Shown piece after piece: positions 24,727 to 32,809 of a stretch of DNA of 64,000 bases. A model generated the notes under the pieces. That model did no database searches and was not told the origin of the DNA. It saw only the letters and a list, made by a program, of their open reading frames with translations. Position 1 is the first letter of the stretch; each line of letters begins with the position of its first letter. Source of the stretch: Nocardioides scoriae (GTDB lineage Bacteria; Actinomycetota; Actinomycetes; Propionibacteriales; Nocardioidaceae); the NCBI RefSeq assembly GCF_900104965.1, contig NZ_LT629757.1:1426001-1490000 (forward strand), read 5' to 3'. The translations under genes and the position numbers were made by a program.

Positions 24727-25583
24727 CGCAGCCACCGCGACGTACGACGCACCAGGGCGGCGTAGGCGACCATCGCGATCGCGACCACCACGATCATCTC
24801 CGTGGCCAGCGCGTAGGCGAACCCGGCCTGGCCCAGCACGACCTCGCTCGTCAGGGCCGCCCGGATGAGCAGCGGCAGGATGCTGCTGCCCTGGCTGATC
24901 AGCGCCGCGGCGGTGGCGTACGCCGCGAAGGCGTTGGCGAACAGCAGCAGGAACGAGCCGAGGAAGGCCGGCCGCAGCAGCGGCACCGCGACCTCGCGCA
25001 GGTACTGCCAGCGGGTGGCCCCCAGGCTGACCGCGGCCTCGCGCCACTGCTCGCGCAGGCCCTCCAGGGCGGGGAGGAAGACGATCACCATGAGCGGGAT
25101 CTGGAAGTAGGTGTAGACGAGGACCAGCCCGGGCAGGGAGTAGAGCCAGCCGGAACCCGCGAGGTCCCACCCCAGCAGGTCCTGGGCCCACACGGTCAGC
25201 ACGCCGTTGAGGCCCAGCACCGCCAGGAACGCGAACGCCAGCGCCACGCCCCCGAACTGCGCGAGCACGCTGCAGACCGAGACCACCATCCGGCGCAGCA
25301 GCGAGGTCGGCGGGCTGGCGGTGACCAGCCAGCACAGCACCGCCCCCAGCACGGCGCCGATCAGCGCCGTGCTGCCCGAGAGCACCAGCGAGCGCCACAG
25401 CGCCGCCACGGCCGTGTCGCTGCCCAGCGCGCGCAGCCGCTCGGTGGTGAGGACGCCGCCCTCGTAGAAGGAGTGGGTCACCACCGTCACCGTCGGCACG
25501 ACCAGGAACACCAGCAGGAACAGCGCGAACGGCACCAGCGGCAGGCCCTCGCGGAGCCTGCGGCTGGTGCTGCTCGTCGTCAT
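24723..25583 (-). CDS. ABC importer permease 1 (PotB-like)
   Basis: A 286-residue permease with six likely membrane helices, the first at about residues 17-37 (LVPFALFLLVFLVVPTVTVV). The EAA docking loop is seen as WREAAVSLGATRWQYLREVA (about 180-200). ATG 25583 lies 36 bp after the binding-protein gene. Its stop is overlapped by the start of the second permease. The pairing of two non-identical permeases of this size fits the PotBC/ThiP-split/PhnUV kind of importer. Confidence 0.88.
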   Translation of the reverse strand: MTTSSTSRRLREGLPLVPFALFLLVFLVVPTVTVVTHSFYEGGVLTTERLRALGSDTAVAALWRSLVLSGSTALIGAVLGAVLCWLVTASPPTSLLRRMVVSVCSVLAQFGGVALAFAFLAVLGLNGVLTVWAQDLLGWDLAGSGWLYSLPGLVLVYTYFQIPLMVIVFLPALEGLREQWREAAVSLGATRWQYLREVAVPLLRPAFLGSFLLLFANAFAAYATAAALISQGSSILPLLIRAALTSEVVLGQAGFAYALATEMIVVVAIAMVAYAALVRRTSRWLR

Positions 25584-25619
25584 CGGGGTCTCTCGGTGGG
25601 TCGCGTCGAGGTGGTCAGG

Positions 25620-26765
25620 TCAGCCGATGGCCTTGGCCCAGTTGGCCTGGAGGTACTTGGTCGCCGTGGCGGCCTGGTCCTCGCTGACGATCACCGGGTC
25701 GCCCGAGACCTCGGGCAGCGCGTCGTAGGCCTTCTGGTCGATGGAGCCGGCCTCGACCATGGCGTCGGCGCGCACGGGCCGGGCACCCCCGGCGAGCCAC
25801 AGGTTCTGGCCCTCGTCGCTGTAGAGGAACTCCTGCCACAACCGGGCGGCCGCCGGGTGCGGGGCGTCCTTGTTGATGGCCTGGAAGTAGTAGCCGGCGA
25901 CGGCGGCGTTCTCCGGCACCACGACCTTCCAGGACGGCAGCTTCGCCGTCTCGGCGGCGTTGAGGTAGTCCCAGTCGATGACGACCGGGGTCTGCCCCGA
26001 CTCGATGGTCGCGGGGGTGGGGTCGACGGGCAGGAAGTTGCCGGCGTCCTTGAGCTTGGCGAAGAAGTCGACGCCCGGGGCCACGTCGTCGGCCGAGCCG
26101 CCCTGGGACAGCGCCGCCATCACGACGCCCGAGAACGCGGCGCCGGCCTGGGTCGGGTCGCCGTTGAGGGCCACCTTGCCCTTGAGCTCGGGCTGGAGGA
26201 GGTCGTCGACGCTGGTGATCGGCGAGACCTTGCTCGAGTCGTAGCCGATCGACATGTAGCCGCCGTAGTCGTTGACCCAGGCGCCGTCGGGGTCCTTGAA
26301 CTCGTCGGGGATCTGGTCGAAGTCGGTGACCTGGTACGGCGCGAACATGGCGGTGTTGGCCAGCGCGACCGACTGCCCGAGGTCGAAGACGTCGGGGGCC
26401 GAGCTCTTGCCCTTCTGCTGGTTGGCGGCGTTGATCTCGTCCTGGCTGGCCGCGTCGGGCTGGGCGGAGTTGACCTTGATGCCGTACTTGTCGGAGAAGG
26501 CCGAGATGATGTTGCCGTAGTTGGCCCAGTCGGGCGGCAGGGCGATGGTGTTGAGCTCGCCCTCCTTCTTCGCGGCGGCGACGAGCTTGTCCATGCCGCC
26601 GAAGTCCTGCGCGGAGGTGGCCTCGTCGACCTTGACCCCCGAGTCGGTCTCGGCGGACGTGCTGTCGGACTGGGGCGGGGCGCAGGCGGCGAGCGGGACC
26701 AGGGCCATCGCGGCGGCGGCGAGGAGGAGCGGGGTCCGACGAGCGGACGAGGATCGAGTGAACAT
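25620..26765 (-). CDS. ABC importer substrate-binding lipoprotein (PotD-like)
   Basis: A 381-residue lipoprotein, first gene of the four-gene importer. Signal peptide residues 1-27 end in the lipobox LAAC with acylated Cys28. The mature protein shows the bacterial extracellular solute-binding type-1/6 pattern (KEGELNTIALPPDWANYG; PDVFDLGQS; GKVALNGDPTQAG; LWQEFLYSDEGQNLWLAGGA). This group binds polyamines, thiamine, iron(III) or aminoethylphosphonate. ATG 26765 is preferred because the signal peptide begins there; the frame extends to 26849 without coding character. Ligand not assigned. Confidence 0.88.
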   Translation of the reverse strand: MFTRSSSARRTPLLLAAAAMALVPLAACAPPQSDSTSAETDSGVKVDEATSAQDFGGMDKLVAAAKKEGELNTIALPPDWANYGNIISAFSDKYGIKVNSAQPDAASQDEINAANQQKGKSSAPDVFDLGQSVALANTAMFAPYQVTDFDQIPDEFKDPDGAWVNDYGGYMSIGYDSSKVSPITSVDDLLQPELKGKVALNGDPTQAGAAFSGVVMAALSQGGSADDVAPGVDFFAKLKDAGNFLPVDPTPATIESGQTPVVIDWDYLNAAETAKLPSWKVVVPENAAVAGYYFQAINKDAPHPAAARLWQEFLYSDEGQNLWLAGGARPVRADAMVEAGSIDQKAYDALPEVSGDPVIVSEDQAATATKYLQANWAKAIG

Positions 26766-26894
26766 GTGCCAACCTTCGGGAGAGGAGACGACGCGGGTGC
26801 AACCTGCCGGTGACGGCGGGACGAACGCCTCCGGGCAACGTAGCCCCACCCGCGCCGCGTGGGGCTCAGGTGGGCACGTGCCGCCGACGTGTCG

Positions 26895-27785
26895 TCAGCA
26901 GGCGTGGACGTCACCGGTGCGCGCCACCGCGAGCAGCCGGTCGCGGGCGCGCAGCACCGGCGCGCTCGCCCCGTCGCGCACCGCCAGGTCGACCAGGGCG
27001 GCGAGGTCGACCGAGCGGGCGCGGTCGAGGACGTCGTCGGGCACGTCCGGCACCCACGAGGCGTACGCCGCCAGCACCGCGCCGACGAACGCCGGCCGCC
27101 GCTCGTCGCGCAGCAGCGTGCCCAGGTCGGACCACGGGCTCCCGGCGTGGGCGAACTCCCAGTCCACGACCGCGGTCACCTCCCCGCTCGCCGGGTCGAC
27201 CAGGACGTTGCCCGGCCCGAGGTCGGCGTGGACGAGCACCGTGCGGCGGTCCGCGTCGAGCAGGTCCTGCGCCACCCCGACCACGGGCTCCAGCGCAGCC
27301 ACCGCCTCGGCGCCCAGGACCCGGTCGAGCGCGTCCAGGTGGGCGTCGAGGAAGGTCACCAGGTCGGGCAGCGGGGCGACGGGCACCAGCGACCGGTCGC
27401 CGAAGAACCCCGCCCGCGGCTGCACCACGTGGCCCAGCCGGGCCAGCACGATCCCGAGCGCGTGACCGGTGGCGGCCAGGCCCGCGTCGTCGAGACCGGG
27501 CAGCACCAGGTCGAGCCGCTCCCCCGGCTCGAGGGAGGTGACCAGCAGGCCCGGGACGTCGGTGTCCGGGTCGCCGCGGCGCACCTCGAGCACGGTCGGC
27601 ACCGGCAGCAGGCCGCGGACCAGCTCGAGGACGGCGGCGTCGACCTCCGGCGCGAGCGGGCCCCGGGCGCGCGAGCGGGCGGCGTACACCCGGACGACGA
27701 GCTGCTCGTCGCCCGCGCCGGCCAGGAAGGTCTCACCGCTGTGGCCCCCGGCCAGCGGGCGCAGCGAGGTCGCGAAGGCGTCCAT
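26895..27785 (-). CDS. APH-family phosphotransferase
   Basis: A 296-residue aminoglycoside/choline/homoserine-kinase-like protein. The catalytic loop is HADLGPGNVLVD (about residues 188-199) and the metal-binding segment VVDWEFAHAG (about 206-215), both intact. The N-terminal Gly-rich loop is PLAGGHSGETFLAG. Such proteins phosphorylate small hydroxyl compounds, and an antibiotic is only one option; no resistance claim is warranted. It is followed by the importer operon on the same strand, with about 130 bp between, so linkage is uncertain. It is divergent from the methyltransferase at 27850. Confidence 0.85.
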   Translation of the reverse strand: MDAFATSLRPLAGGHSGETFLAGAGDEQLVVRVYAARSRARGPLAPEVDAAVLELVRGLLPVPTVLEVRRGDPDTDVPGLLVTSLEPGERLDLVLPGLDDAGLAATGHALGIVLARLGHVVQPRAGFFGDRSLVPVAPLPDLVTFLDAHLDALDRVLGAEAVAALEPVVGVAQDLLDADRRTVLVHADLGPGNVLVDPASGEVTAVVDWEFAHAGSPWSDLGTLLRDERRPAFVGAVLAAYASWVPDVPDDVLDRARSVDLAALVDLAVRDGASAPVLRARDRLLAVARTGDVHAC

Positions 27786-27849
27786 GGCCCGACCCTCCCA
27801 CGCCGGGGACGGGACCCCGGCCCCGCCGCGGCGGGGCTAGGGTCGGCCC

Positions 27850-28665
27850 GTGTCCGGAGTCCGCCCAGAGCGCCGTCCCGTCGACGAGCAGGAGTCGCTC
27901 CGCGCGAACCGCGCCGACTGGGACGCCTACGCCGACGAGTACCAGTCCACCCACGGCGAGTTCCTCGGCGACAGCGGGTTCCTGTGGGGACCCGAGGGGA
28001 TGCGCGAGGACCACGTGCACGCCCTGGGCGACGTCGCCGGCAGGGACGTCCTGGAGATCGGCAGCGGCGCCGGGCAGTGCTCGCGCTGGGTGCTCGAGCA
28101 CGGCGGGCGGCCCGTCGGGATCGACGTGTCGATGCGCCAGCTGCAGCACAGCCGCCGCATCGACGAGGAGCACGGCGTCGTGGTGCCGACGGTGTGCGCG
28201 TCGGCCGCGGGGCTGCCCTTCCGCGACGCCAGCTTCGACGCCGTCTTCTCGGCCTTCGGCGCGCTGCAGTTCGTGGCCGACGCCAAGGCGCTGGTGGTCG
28301 ACGCCGCCCGGGTGCTGCGCCCGGGAGGTGTCTTCGCGTTCTCGGTGACCCACCCGACGCGCTGGATGTTCCCCGACGACCCCGGCGAGGAGGGGCTGGT
28401 CGCCTCGCAGTCCTACTGGGACCGCACGCCGTACGTCGAGGTGGACGACGAGACCGGCGAGACGAGGTACGTCGAGCACCACCGCACGATCGGCGACTGG
28501 GTCGCGGCGCTCGCGCAGGCCGGCTTCGTCATCACCGGGCTGCTCGAGCCGGAGTGGCCCCCGGACCACGAGCGCACCTGGGGTGGCTGGAGCCGCGTCC
28601 GGGGCGTGCTGACCCCCGGGACCGCGCTCTACGTGGCGCGGCTCGGGGTCGGCTCGTCGACCTGA
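27850..28665 (+). CDS. Class I SAM-dependent methyltransferase
   Basis: A 271-residue methyltransferase of the Methyltransf_11 type. Motif I is VLEIGSGAGQCSRW (about residues 69-82), the acidic loop GIDVSMRQL follows at about 94-102, and motif DASFDAVFSAFGALQFV and VLRPGGVFAFS are typical. Substrate unknown. GTG 27850 is the start. The last 37 bp overlap the convergent DUF3068 gene. It is next to envelope genes but its role in that pathway is not shown. Confidence 0.85.
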   Translation: MSGVRPERRPVDEQESLRANRADWDAYADEYQSTHGEFLGDSGFLWGPEGMREDHVHALGDVAGRDVLEIGSGAGQCSRWVLEHGGRPVGIDVSMRQLQHSRRIDEEHGVVVPTVCASAAGLPFRDASFDAVFSAFGALQFVADAKALVVDAARVLRPGGVFAFSVTHPTRWMFPDDPGEEGLVASQSYWDRTPYVEVDDETGETRYVEHHRTIGDWVAALAQAGFVITGLLEPEWPPDHERTWGGWSRVRGVLTPGTALYVARLGVGSST

Positions 28666-29564
28666 GCGCTGGTGGTGGCGGCCGACCCGTCACCGGGGCG
28701 ACGGGCGCTGCGCAGGGCCAGCACGGCGCCGAGCAGGAGCAGCAGGCCCAGGACGATGCCGACGACGGGGACCCAGAAGGTGATCAGCTTGAGGCTGCTG
28801 ACGTTGGCCTCGGTGTCCTTGACGTTGGTCGCGACCTGCTCGTCGGTGAACGACAGCTGCAGGTCCAGGACCTTGGTGCCGTCCTCGAGGTAGCGCTGCT
28901 GGTCGTCGACCTGGTTGATGATCGCGCCCGTGGCCGGGTCGATCCAGATCTCCTTGAGGTCGTCGTAGGTCCCCGGGATGCCCTCGCCGATCTCGATCGG
29001 CGCCTTCTGGATGTCGACCTGGTAGACGTTGACGTCCAGCCCGCGCACGGTCTCGGTGCGGTCGAACTTCGCCGGCACGGCCTTCGCGGTGGTGCCGTCC
29101 CAGTAGGGGTAGGTCTTCTCCTCCGCGCCGAAGGGCCACTTGTTGGTGAGGCCCTCGTGGGGCACGGCGTCCGACGGCAGCTGGTCGGAGTCGACGGCCA
29201 GGGCGGTGCTGCGGCTGGCGGCCCACACGTCGGTGCTGGCGGTGATCAGGCGCGGGTCCTCGCCGTCCACGCAGTCGCCCGGGTCGTCGGTGTCGATGAC
29301 CAGGCACTGGCTGTTGGTGAACAGCACGGTGGAGTCGGAGGAGCGCTCGCTGTCGGCCTTGGTGATGCTGGTGGCCTTGACCGGGTTGCCCTCGAGCTCC
29401 CCGGTGGCGGTGTCGAGCTTCTCGACCTGGCCGGCGAGGCGGGTCGTCGAGTCGACGTCGAGCGGCGTCTTCTTCACGGCTCCGGGCGCCCAGAACGCGG
29501 CGATGAGACCCGCCACGAGCAGGAAACCGCCCAGACCGAACAGCACTGGCGCGAGCTTGCGCAT
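28629..29564 (-). CDS. DUF3068/PorA-family envelope protein
   Basis: A 311-residue protein of the DUF3068 (PorA-like) family of actinobacteria. There is an N-terminal membrane helix (about residues 5-27), a long extracytoplasmic beta-rich region with the family's conserved TYPYWDG and TKVLDLQLSFTDEQV blocks, and a C-terminal membrane helix (about 265-288) with a short cytoplasmic tail. Family members lie beside envelope glycosyltransferases, as here. ATG 29564 follows GGGAGG at good distance. The region before it (120 bp) is shared with a divergent GT-C-like gene and contains a CRP-like site. Function unknown. Confidence 0.85.
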   Translation of the reverse strand: MRKLAPVLFGLGGFLLVAGLIAAFWAPGAVKKTPLDVDSTTRLAGQVEKLDTATGELEGNPVKATSITKADSERSSDSTVLFTNSQCLVIDTDDPGDCVDGEDPRLITASTDVWAASRSTALAVDSDQLPSDAVPHEGLTNKWPFGAEEKTYPYWDGTTAKAVPAKFDRTETVRGLDVNVYQVDIQKAPIEIGEGIPGTYDDLKEIWIDPATGAIINQVDDQQRYLEDGTKVLDLQLSFTDEQVATNVKDTEANVSSLKLITFWVPVVGIVLGLLLLLGAVLALRSARRPGDGSAATTSAQVDEPTPSRAT

Positions 29565-29641
29565 CTTTTCTCGTCCCTCCCCAGGAATCCTTGCGGCGGA
29601 ACCGTAACCCACCCGCAGCATCTCGGTTACCACCCGGTAAA

Positions 29642-29657
29642 CGTGATGGCCGTCACA
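29642..29657. promoter_or_regulatory. CRP/FNR-like operator (CGTGA-N6-TCACA)
   Basis: CGTGATGGCCGTCACA differs from the CRP consensus TGTGA-N6-TCACA at one base. It lies in the 120-bp divergent region between the DUF3068 gene and the GT-C-like gene at 29685, its centre about 36 bases before that GTG start. Mycobacterial and corynebacterial CRP-type regulators bind such sites. Use and direction of regulation are inferred. Confidence 0.5.
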
Positions 29658-29684
29658 GACTAGCCGCGTGAGATAGTCCCGGTC

Positions 29685-31550
29685 GTGTCCCACGCCGCCG
29701 CCACGCCCACGTCGAGCTGGCGTGACGCCCACCACCCCGCGGTGGCAGCGGCCGCCGGGCTCGTCCTGCTGCAGCTGCTGCTGCGCGGCACTGGTCTGGT
29801 CCAGGGCTGGTTCTACGGCGACGACCTGGAGTTCCTGCGACAGGCCCAGGGCCGTCCGCTGAGCCTGTCCTACCTGCTCGCGCCCCACGACAGCCAGCTG
29901 ATGCCGGGCGGCATCGCGCTCACGTGGCTGGTCGAGCGGGTCGGCGACTACCCGTGGGCCGCGGCCGCCGTCAGCGTGCTGGTGCTCCAGGCGCTCGCCG
30001 GGACGGCCTGCTGGGCGATGCTGTGCGAGCTGTTCGGGGTGCGCTGGTGGTGCCTGGCCCCCCTGGCCCTCTACCTGTTCAGCCCGCTGACCCTCACGGC
30101 GTTCTTCTGGTGGGCCGCCGCGCTCAACCAGGTGCCGGTGCAGCTGTGCTTCTTCCTCGTCGTGCTGCTCCACGTGCGCCACCTGCGCTCGGGGCGACGG
30201 CGCGACGGCGTGCTGGCGGTGGCCGCGCTGCTCCTCGGCCTGGCCTGCTACGTCAAGGCGGTCCTGGTGGTGCTGCCGCTGCTGGCGCTCAGCGTGCTCT
30301 GGTGGGGCCTCGAGGAGCACCCGGGCCGCCGCCCCCTCGCCCGGGCGGTCGCCCACCTGCGCGCGCACCTGGTCCTGTGGGCGGCGTACGCCGTGGCGGT
30401 GGGCGGCTACCTCGCCTACTACCTGCTGCGGGTGCCGAACCCGGTCGCCACCGGCGAGGCCACGCCGTACCTCGGCCTGGCCGACACCCTGGTCCGTCGC
30501 TCGCTCGGACCCGCCCTGCTCGGCGGCCCCTGGACCTGGGACGACCGCAACCCGCCGCTCGCCGTGTCCGCCGCCCCGGGGTGGGCCGTCGCGCTCAGCT
30601 GGCTGGTCCTGCTCGGCGTCCTCGTCGGGCTGTGGCGCACCTTCCGGCCGGGCTGGCGGCCCGCGGCGGTGGTGCTGCCCTACCTCGTCGTGTCGGTCGT
30701 GCTCGTCGCCCGTGGCCGCGCGAGCCTGCTGGGCGTCGACTCCGGCCTCGAGCTGCGCTACCTGGCCGACCTCGCGCCGGTGCTCTCCCTGGCGCTGGGC
30801 CTGGTCGTCGTCGGCCGCCGGCCCCTGGCGCCCGCCCCGGGTCACGACGGCCCGCACCTGCCCTCGCTCCCGCCCCGCGCGGCCTGGGACCCGCGGACGG
30901 CACGGTGGGAGACCCTGGGTGGCGCGGCGCTCGTGCTGGCCCTGGTGGCGGGGACGGCGGTCTCCAGCGTGCGCTACGCCGGCCACTGGACGGCCGACTT
31001 CCCGACACGCGCCTACGTGCAGCGCGTGGTGGGCGAGAGCCAGACGCAGCGCCTGGAGCTCCTCGACGAGCCGGTGCCGGGCCGGGTCGTGCCCGGCACC
31101 AGCTTCCCCGAGAACCTGCCGAGCCGCGTCTTCGCGCCCCTGGGGCGCGAGCGCGTGGCGGCCAGCGACGCCGGGACCGACCTCGGGATCCTCGACGACG
31201 ACGGGGCGCCGGCCGTGCCGGAGGTGGCCGGGGCGGTCTCCGAGCCCGGGCCGCTGCGCGACTGCGGGTACGCCGTGCGCACCACGCCGGTGGACCTGCC
31301 GATGTCCGGCCAGCCGCAGCGCTTCTTCTGGTGGTTGGAGGTCGCCTACCTCGCCAGTCAGGATGGGGCCATGACGATCACGGTCGGGGACCAGCAGCTG
31401 CGCGGCGAGGTCCGTGCCGGGCTCCACCGCTGGTACGTCCGCGGCGAGGGCCCGGTCGACCGGGTGAGCATCCGCACCGACCGGCCCGGCACCGCGCTCT
31501 GCCTGGACCGCGTGTCGGTGGGCGACGTGTCGGCGGTGCCCGCGCCGTGA
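29685..31550 (+). CDS. Polytopic membrane protein, GT-C glycosyltransferase-like
   Basis: A 621-residue protein with about ten to twelve membrane helices in the first 400 residues and a C-terminal extracytoplasmic beta domain. The first loop has YGDDLEFL, an Asp pair typical of GT-C catalytic loops, followed by HDSQLMPGGI. It is paralogous to the protein at 19115-20974, including the CGYAV motif near the end. It begins at GTG 29685 and its stop overlaps the next gene, an acyltransferase (GTGA), so both are probably co-expressed from the CRP-site promoter. A role in adding sugars to envelope glycans is inferred from topology and neighbours. Confidence 0.78.
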   Translation: MSHAAATPTSSWRDAHHPAVAAAAGLVLLQLLLRGTGLVQGWFYGDDLEFLRQAQGRPLSLSYLLAPHDSQLMPGGIALTWLVERVGDYPWAAAAVSVLVLQALAGTACWAMLCELFGVRWWCLAPLALYLFSPLTLTAFFWWAAALNQVPVQLCFFLVVLLHVRHLRSGRRRDGVLAVAALLLGLACYVKAVLVVLPLLALSVLWWGLEEHPGRRPLARAVAHLRAHLVLWAAYAVAVGGYLAYYLLRVPNPVATGEATPYLGLADTLVRRSLGPALLGGPWTWDDRNPPLAVSAAPGWAVALSWLVLLGVLVGLWRTFRPGWRPAAVVLPYLVVSVVLVARGRASLLGVDSGLELRYLADLAPVLSLALGLVVVGRRPLAPAPGHDGPHLPSLPPRAAWDPRTARWETLGGAALVLALVAGTAVSSVRYAGHWTADFPTRAYVQRVVGESQTQRLELLDEPVPGRVVPGTSFPENLPSRVFAPLGRERVAASDAGTDLGILDDDGAPAVPEVAGAVSEPGPLRDCGYAVRTTPVDLPMSGQPQRFFWWLEVAYLASQDGAMTITVGDQQLRGEVRAGLHRWYVRGEGPVDRVSIRTDRPGTALCLDRVSVGDVSAVPAP

Positions 31551-32809
31551 GCGCCACTGCCGGTCCCCGGCCCCCCGGCGCCGCCGAGACCCCGTCCGAC
31601 CCCGGCCTCGCCGACCTCGACGGCCGCGTCTCCGCCGGCGCGCACTTCCCGGTCCTCGACTCGCTGCGCGCCGTCGGTGCGCTGGCGGTCCTCACGACCC
31701 ACACCGCCTTCTGGGCCGGCGCCTACACCGGCCACGGCGTCTGGGGCACGCTGCTCTCGCGGCTCGACGTGGGCGTCGCGGTGTTCTTCGTGCTCTCGGG
31801 CTTCCTGCTCGCCCGCCCCTGGCTGGCCTCGGCCGCCGACGAGCGACCCGCGCCGGCCGCCGGCCGCTACCTGTGGAAGCGGGCCCTGCGCATCCTCCCG
31901 GTGTACGCCGTGACGGTGGTCCTCGCGCTGTCCCTCATCGCCGACAACCGCGACCGCGGCGTCCTGGACTGGATCGCCTCGCTGCTGCTCCTCGACACCT
32001 ACGTCCACGACCTGCTGCCCGCGGGCCTGACCCAGATGTGGAGCCTGGCCGTCGAGGCGGCGTTCTACCTGGTGCTCCCGGCCCTGATGCTGCTGGCTAC
32101 CGGTGGTCGTCGCCGGCGGGTCCGGCCCTGGGCGCCGGGCCGGGTGCTGGCCGTGCTGGTGGGCCTGGTGGCGGTCTCGCTGCTGTGGCACCTGGTCGCG
32201 ACGCCCGCGCTCGAGGGCCGGGTCGCGGGCCAGCCCGGCCAGTGGCTGCCGGCGTACCTCTCGTGGTTCGCGTGCGGCATCCTGGTGGCCCTCCTCGTCG
32301 AGCTGCGCCGCCGCGGCCGCTGGGACCGGTGGACCGCTCCCCTGGTCCGGCTCGGGCGCCAGCCCGGCGTCTGCTGGGCGATGGCCGGCGCGCTGCTGCT
32401 GGTCAGCGCGACGCCGCTGGCCGGCCCCTCGATGCTCGCCCCGGCCACCGCGGCCGAGGGCACCTTCAAGCACCTGGCGTACGCCGGGGTCGGGCTGCTG
32501 CTGGTCCTCACGGGCGTCTTCGCCCCCGAGGGCCGCTTCACCCGGGCGTTCTCCCACCCCGCCGCCCGCCACCTGGGCCTGGTCTCCTACAGCCTGTTCT
32601 GCCTCCACCTGCCGGTGCTGCACCTGGTGATGTGGCTGACCGGCTGGGAGCTCTTCGACGGGCACCTGCTGGGCATCTTCGTGCTCACCGTCGTCCTCAG
32701 CCTGGTGGCCGCCGAGCTCGCCTACCGCCTGGTCGAGCGCCCGGCGATGCGGCTGCGTTCGGTGGCGCTCCCGACCAGGGCGAGCAGGACCGGCACCAGC
32801 ACGAGGTAG
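31547..32809 (+). CDS. Acyltransferase 3 family membrane protein
   Basis: A 420-residue integral membrane O-acyltransferase of the Acyl_transf_3 family with about ten helices. Signature segments are FPVLDSLRAVGALAVLTTHT (His in the family position) and FFVLSGFLLARPW, then RILPVYAV and TQMWSLAVEAAFYL. Such enzymes O-acetylate or O-succinylate sugars of envelope glycans. GTG 31547 overlaps the upstream stop. Its last 88 bp overlap the convergent AftD-like gene; the two proteins use complementary strands over that stretch. The exact acyl donor and acceptor are unknown. Confidence 0.88.
   Translation: MSATAGPRPPGAAETPSDPGLADLDGRVSAGAHFPVLDSLRAVGALAVLTTHTAFWAGAYTGHGVWGTLLSRLDVGVAVFFVLSGFLLARPWLASAADERPAPAAGRYLWKRALRILPVYAVTVVLALSLIADNRDRGVLDWIASLLLLDTYVHDLLPAGLTQMWSLAVEAAFYLVLPALMLLATGGRRRRVRPWAPGRVLAVLVGLVAVSLLWHLVATPALEGRVAGQPGQWLPAYLSWFACGILVALLVELRRRGRWDRWTAPLVRLGRQPGVCWAMAGALLLVSATPLAGPSMLAPATAAEGTFKHLAYAGVGLLLVLTGVFAPEGRFTRAFSHPAARHLGLVSYSLFCLHLPVLHLVMWLTGWELFDGHLLGIFVLTVVLSLVAAELAYRLVERPAMRLRSVALPTRASRTGTSTR

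Noticed and set aside
26895-27785. Antibiotic-resistance call for the APH-family gene
   Set aside because: The fold is shared by choline, homoserine and other kinases; nothing in the sequence or context identifies an antibiotic substrate.
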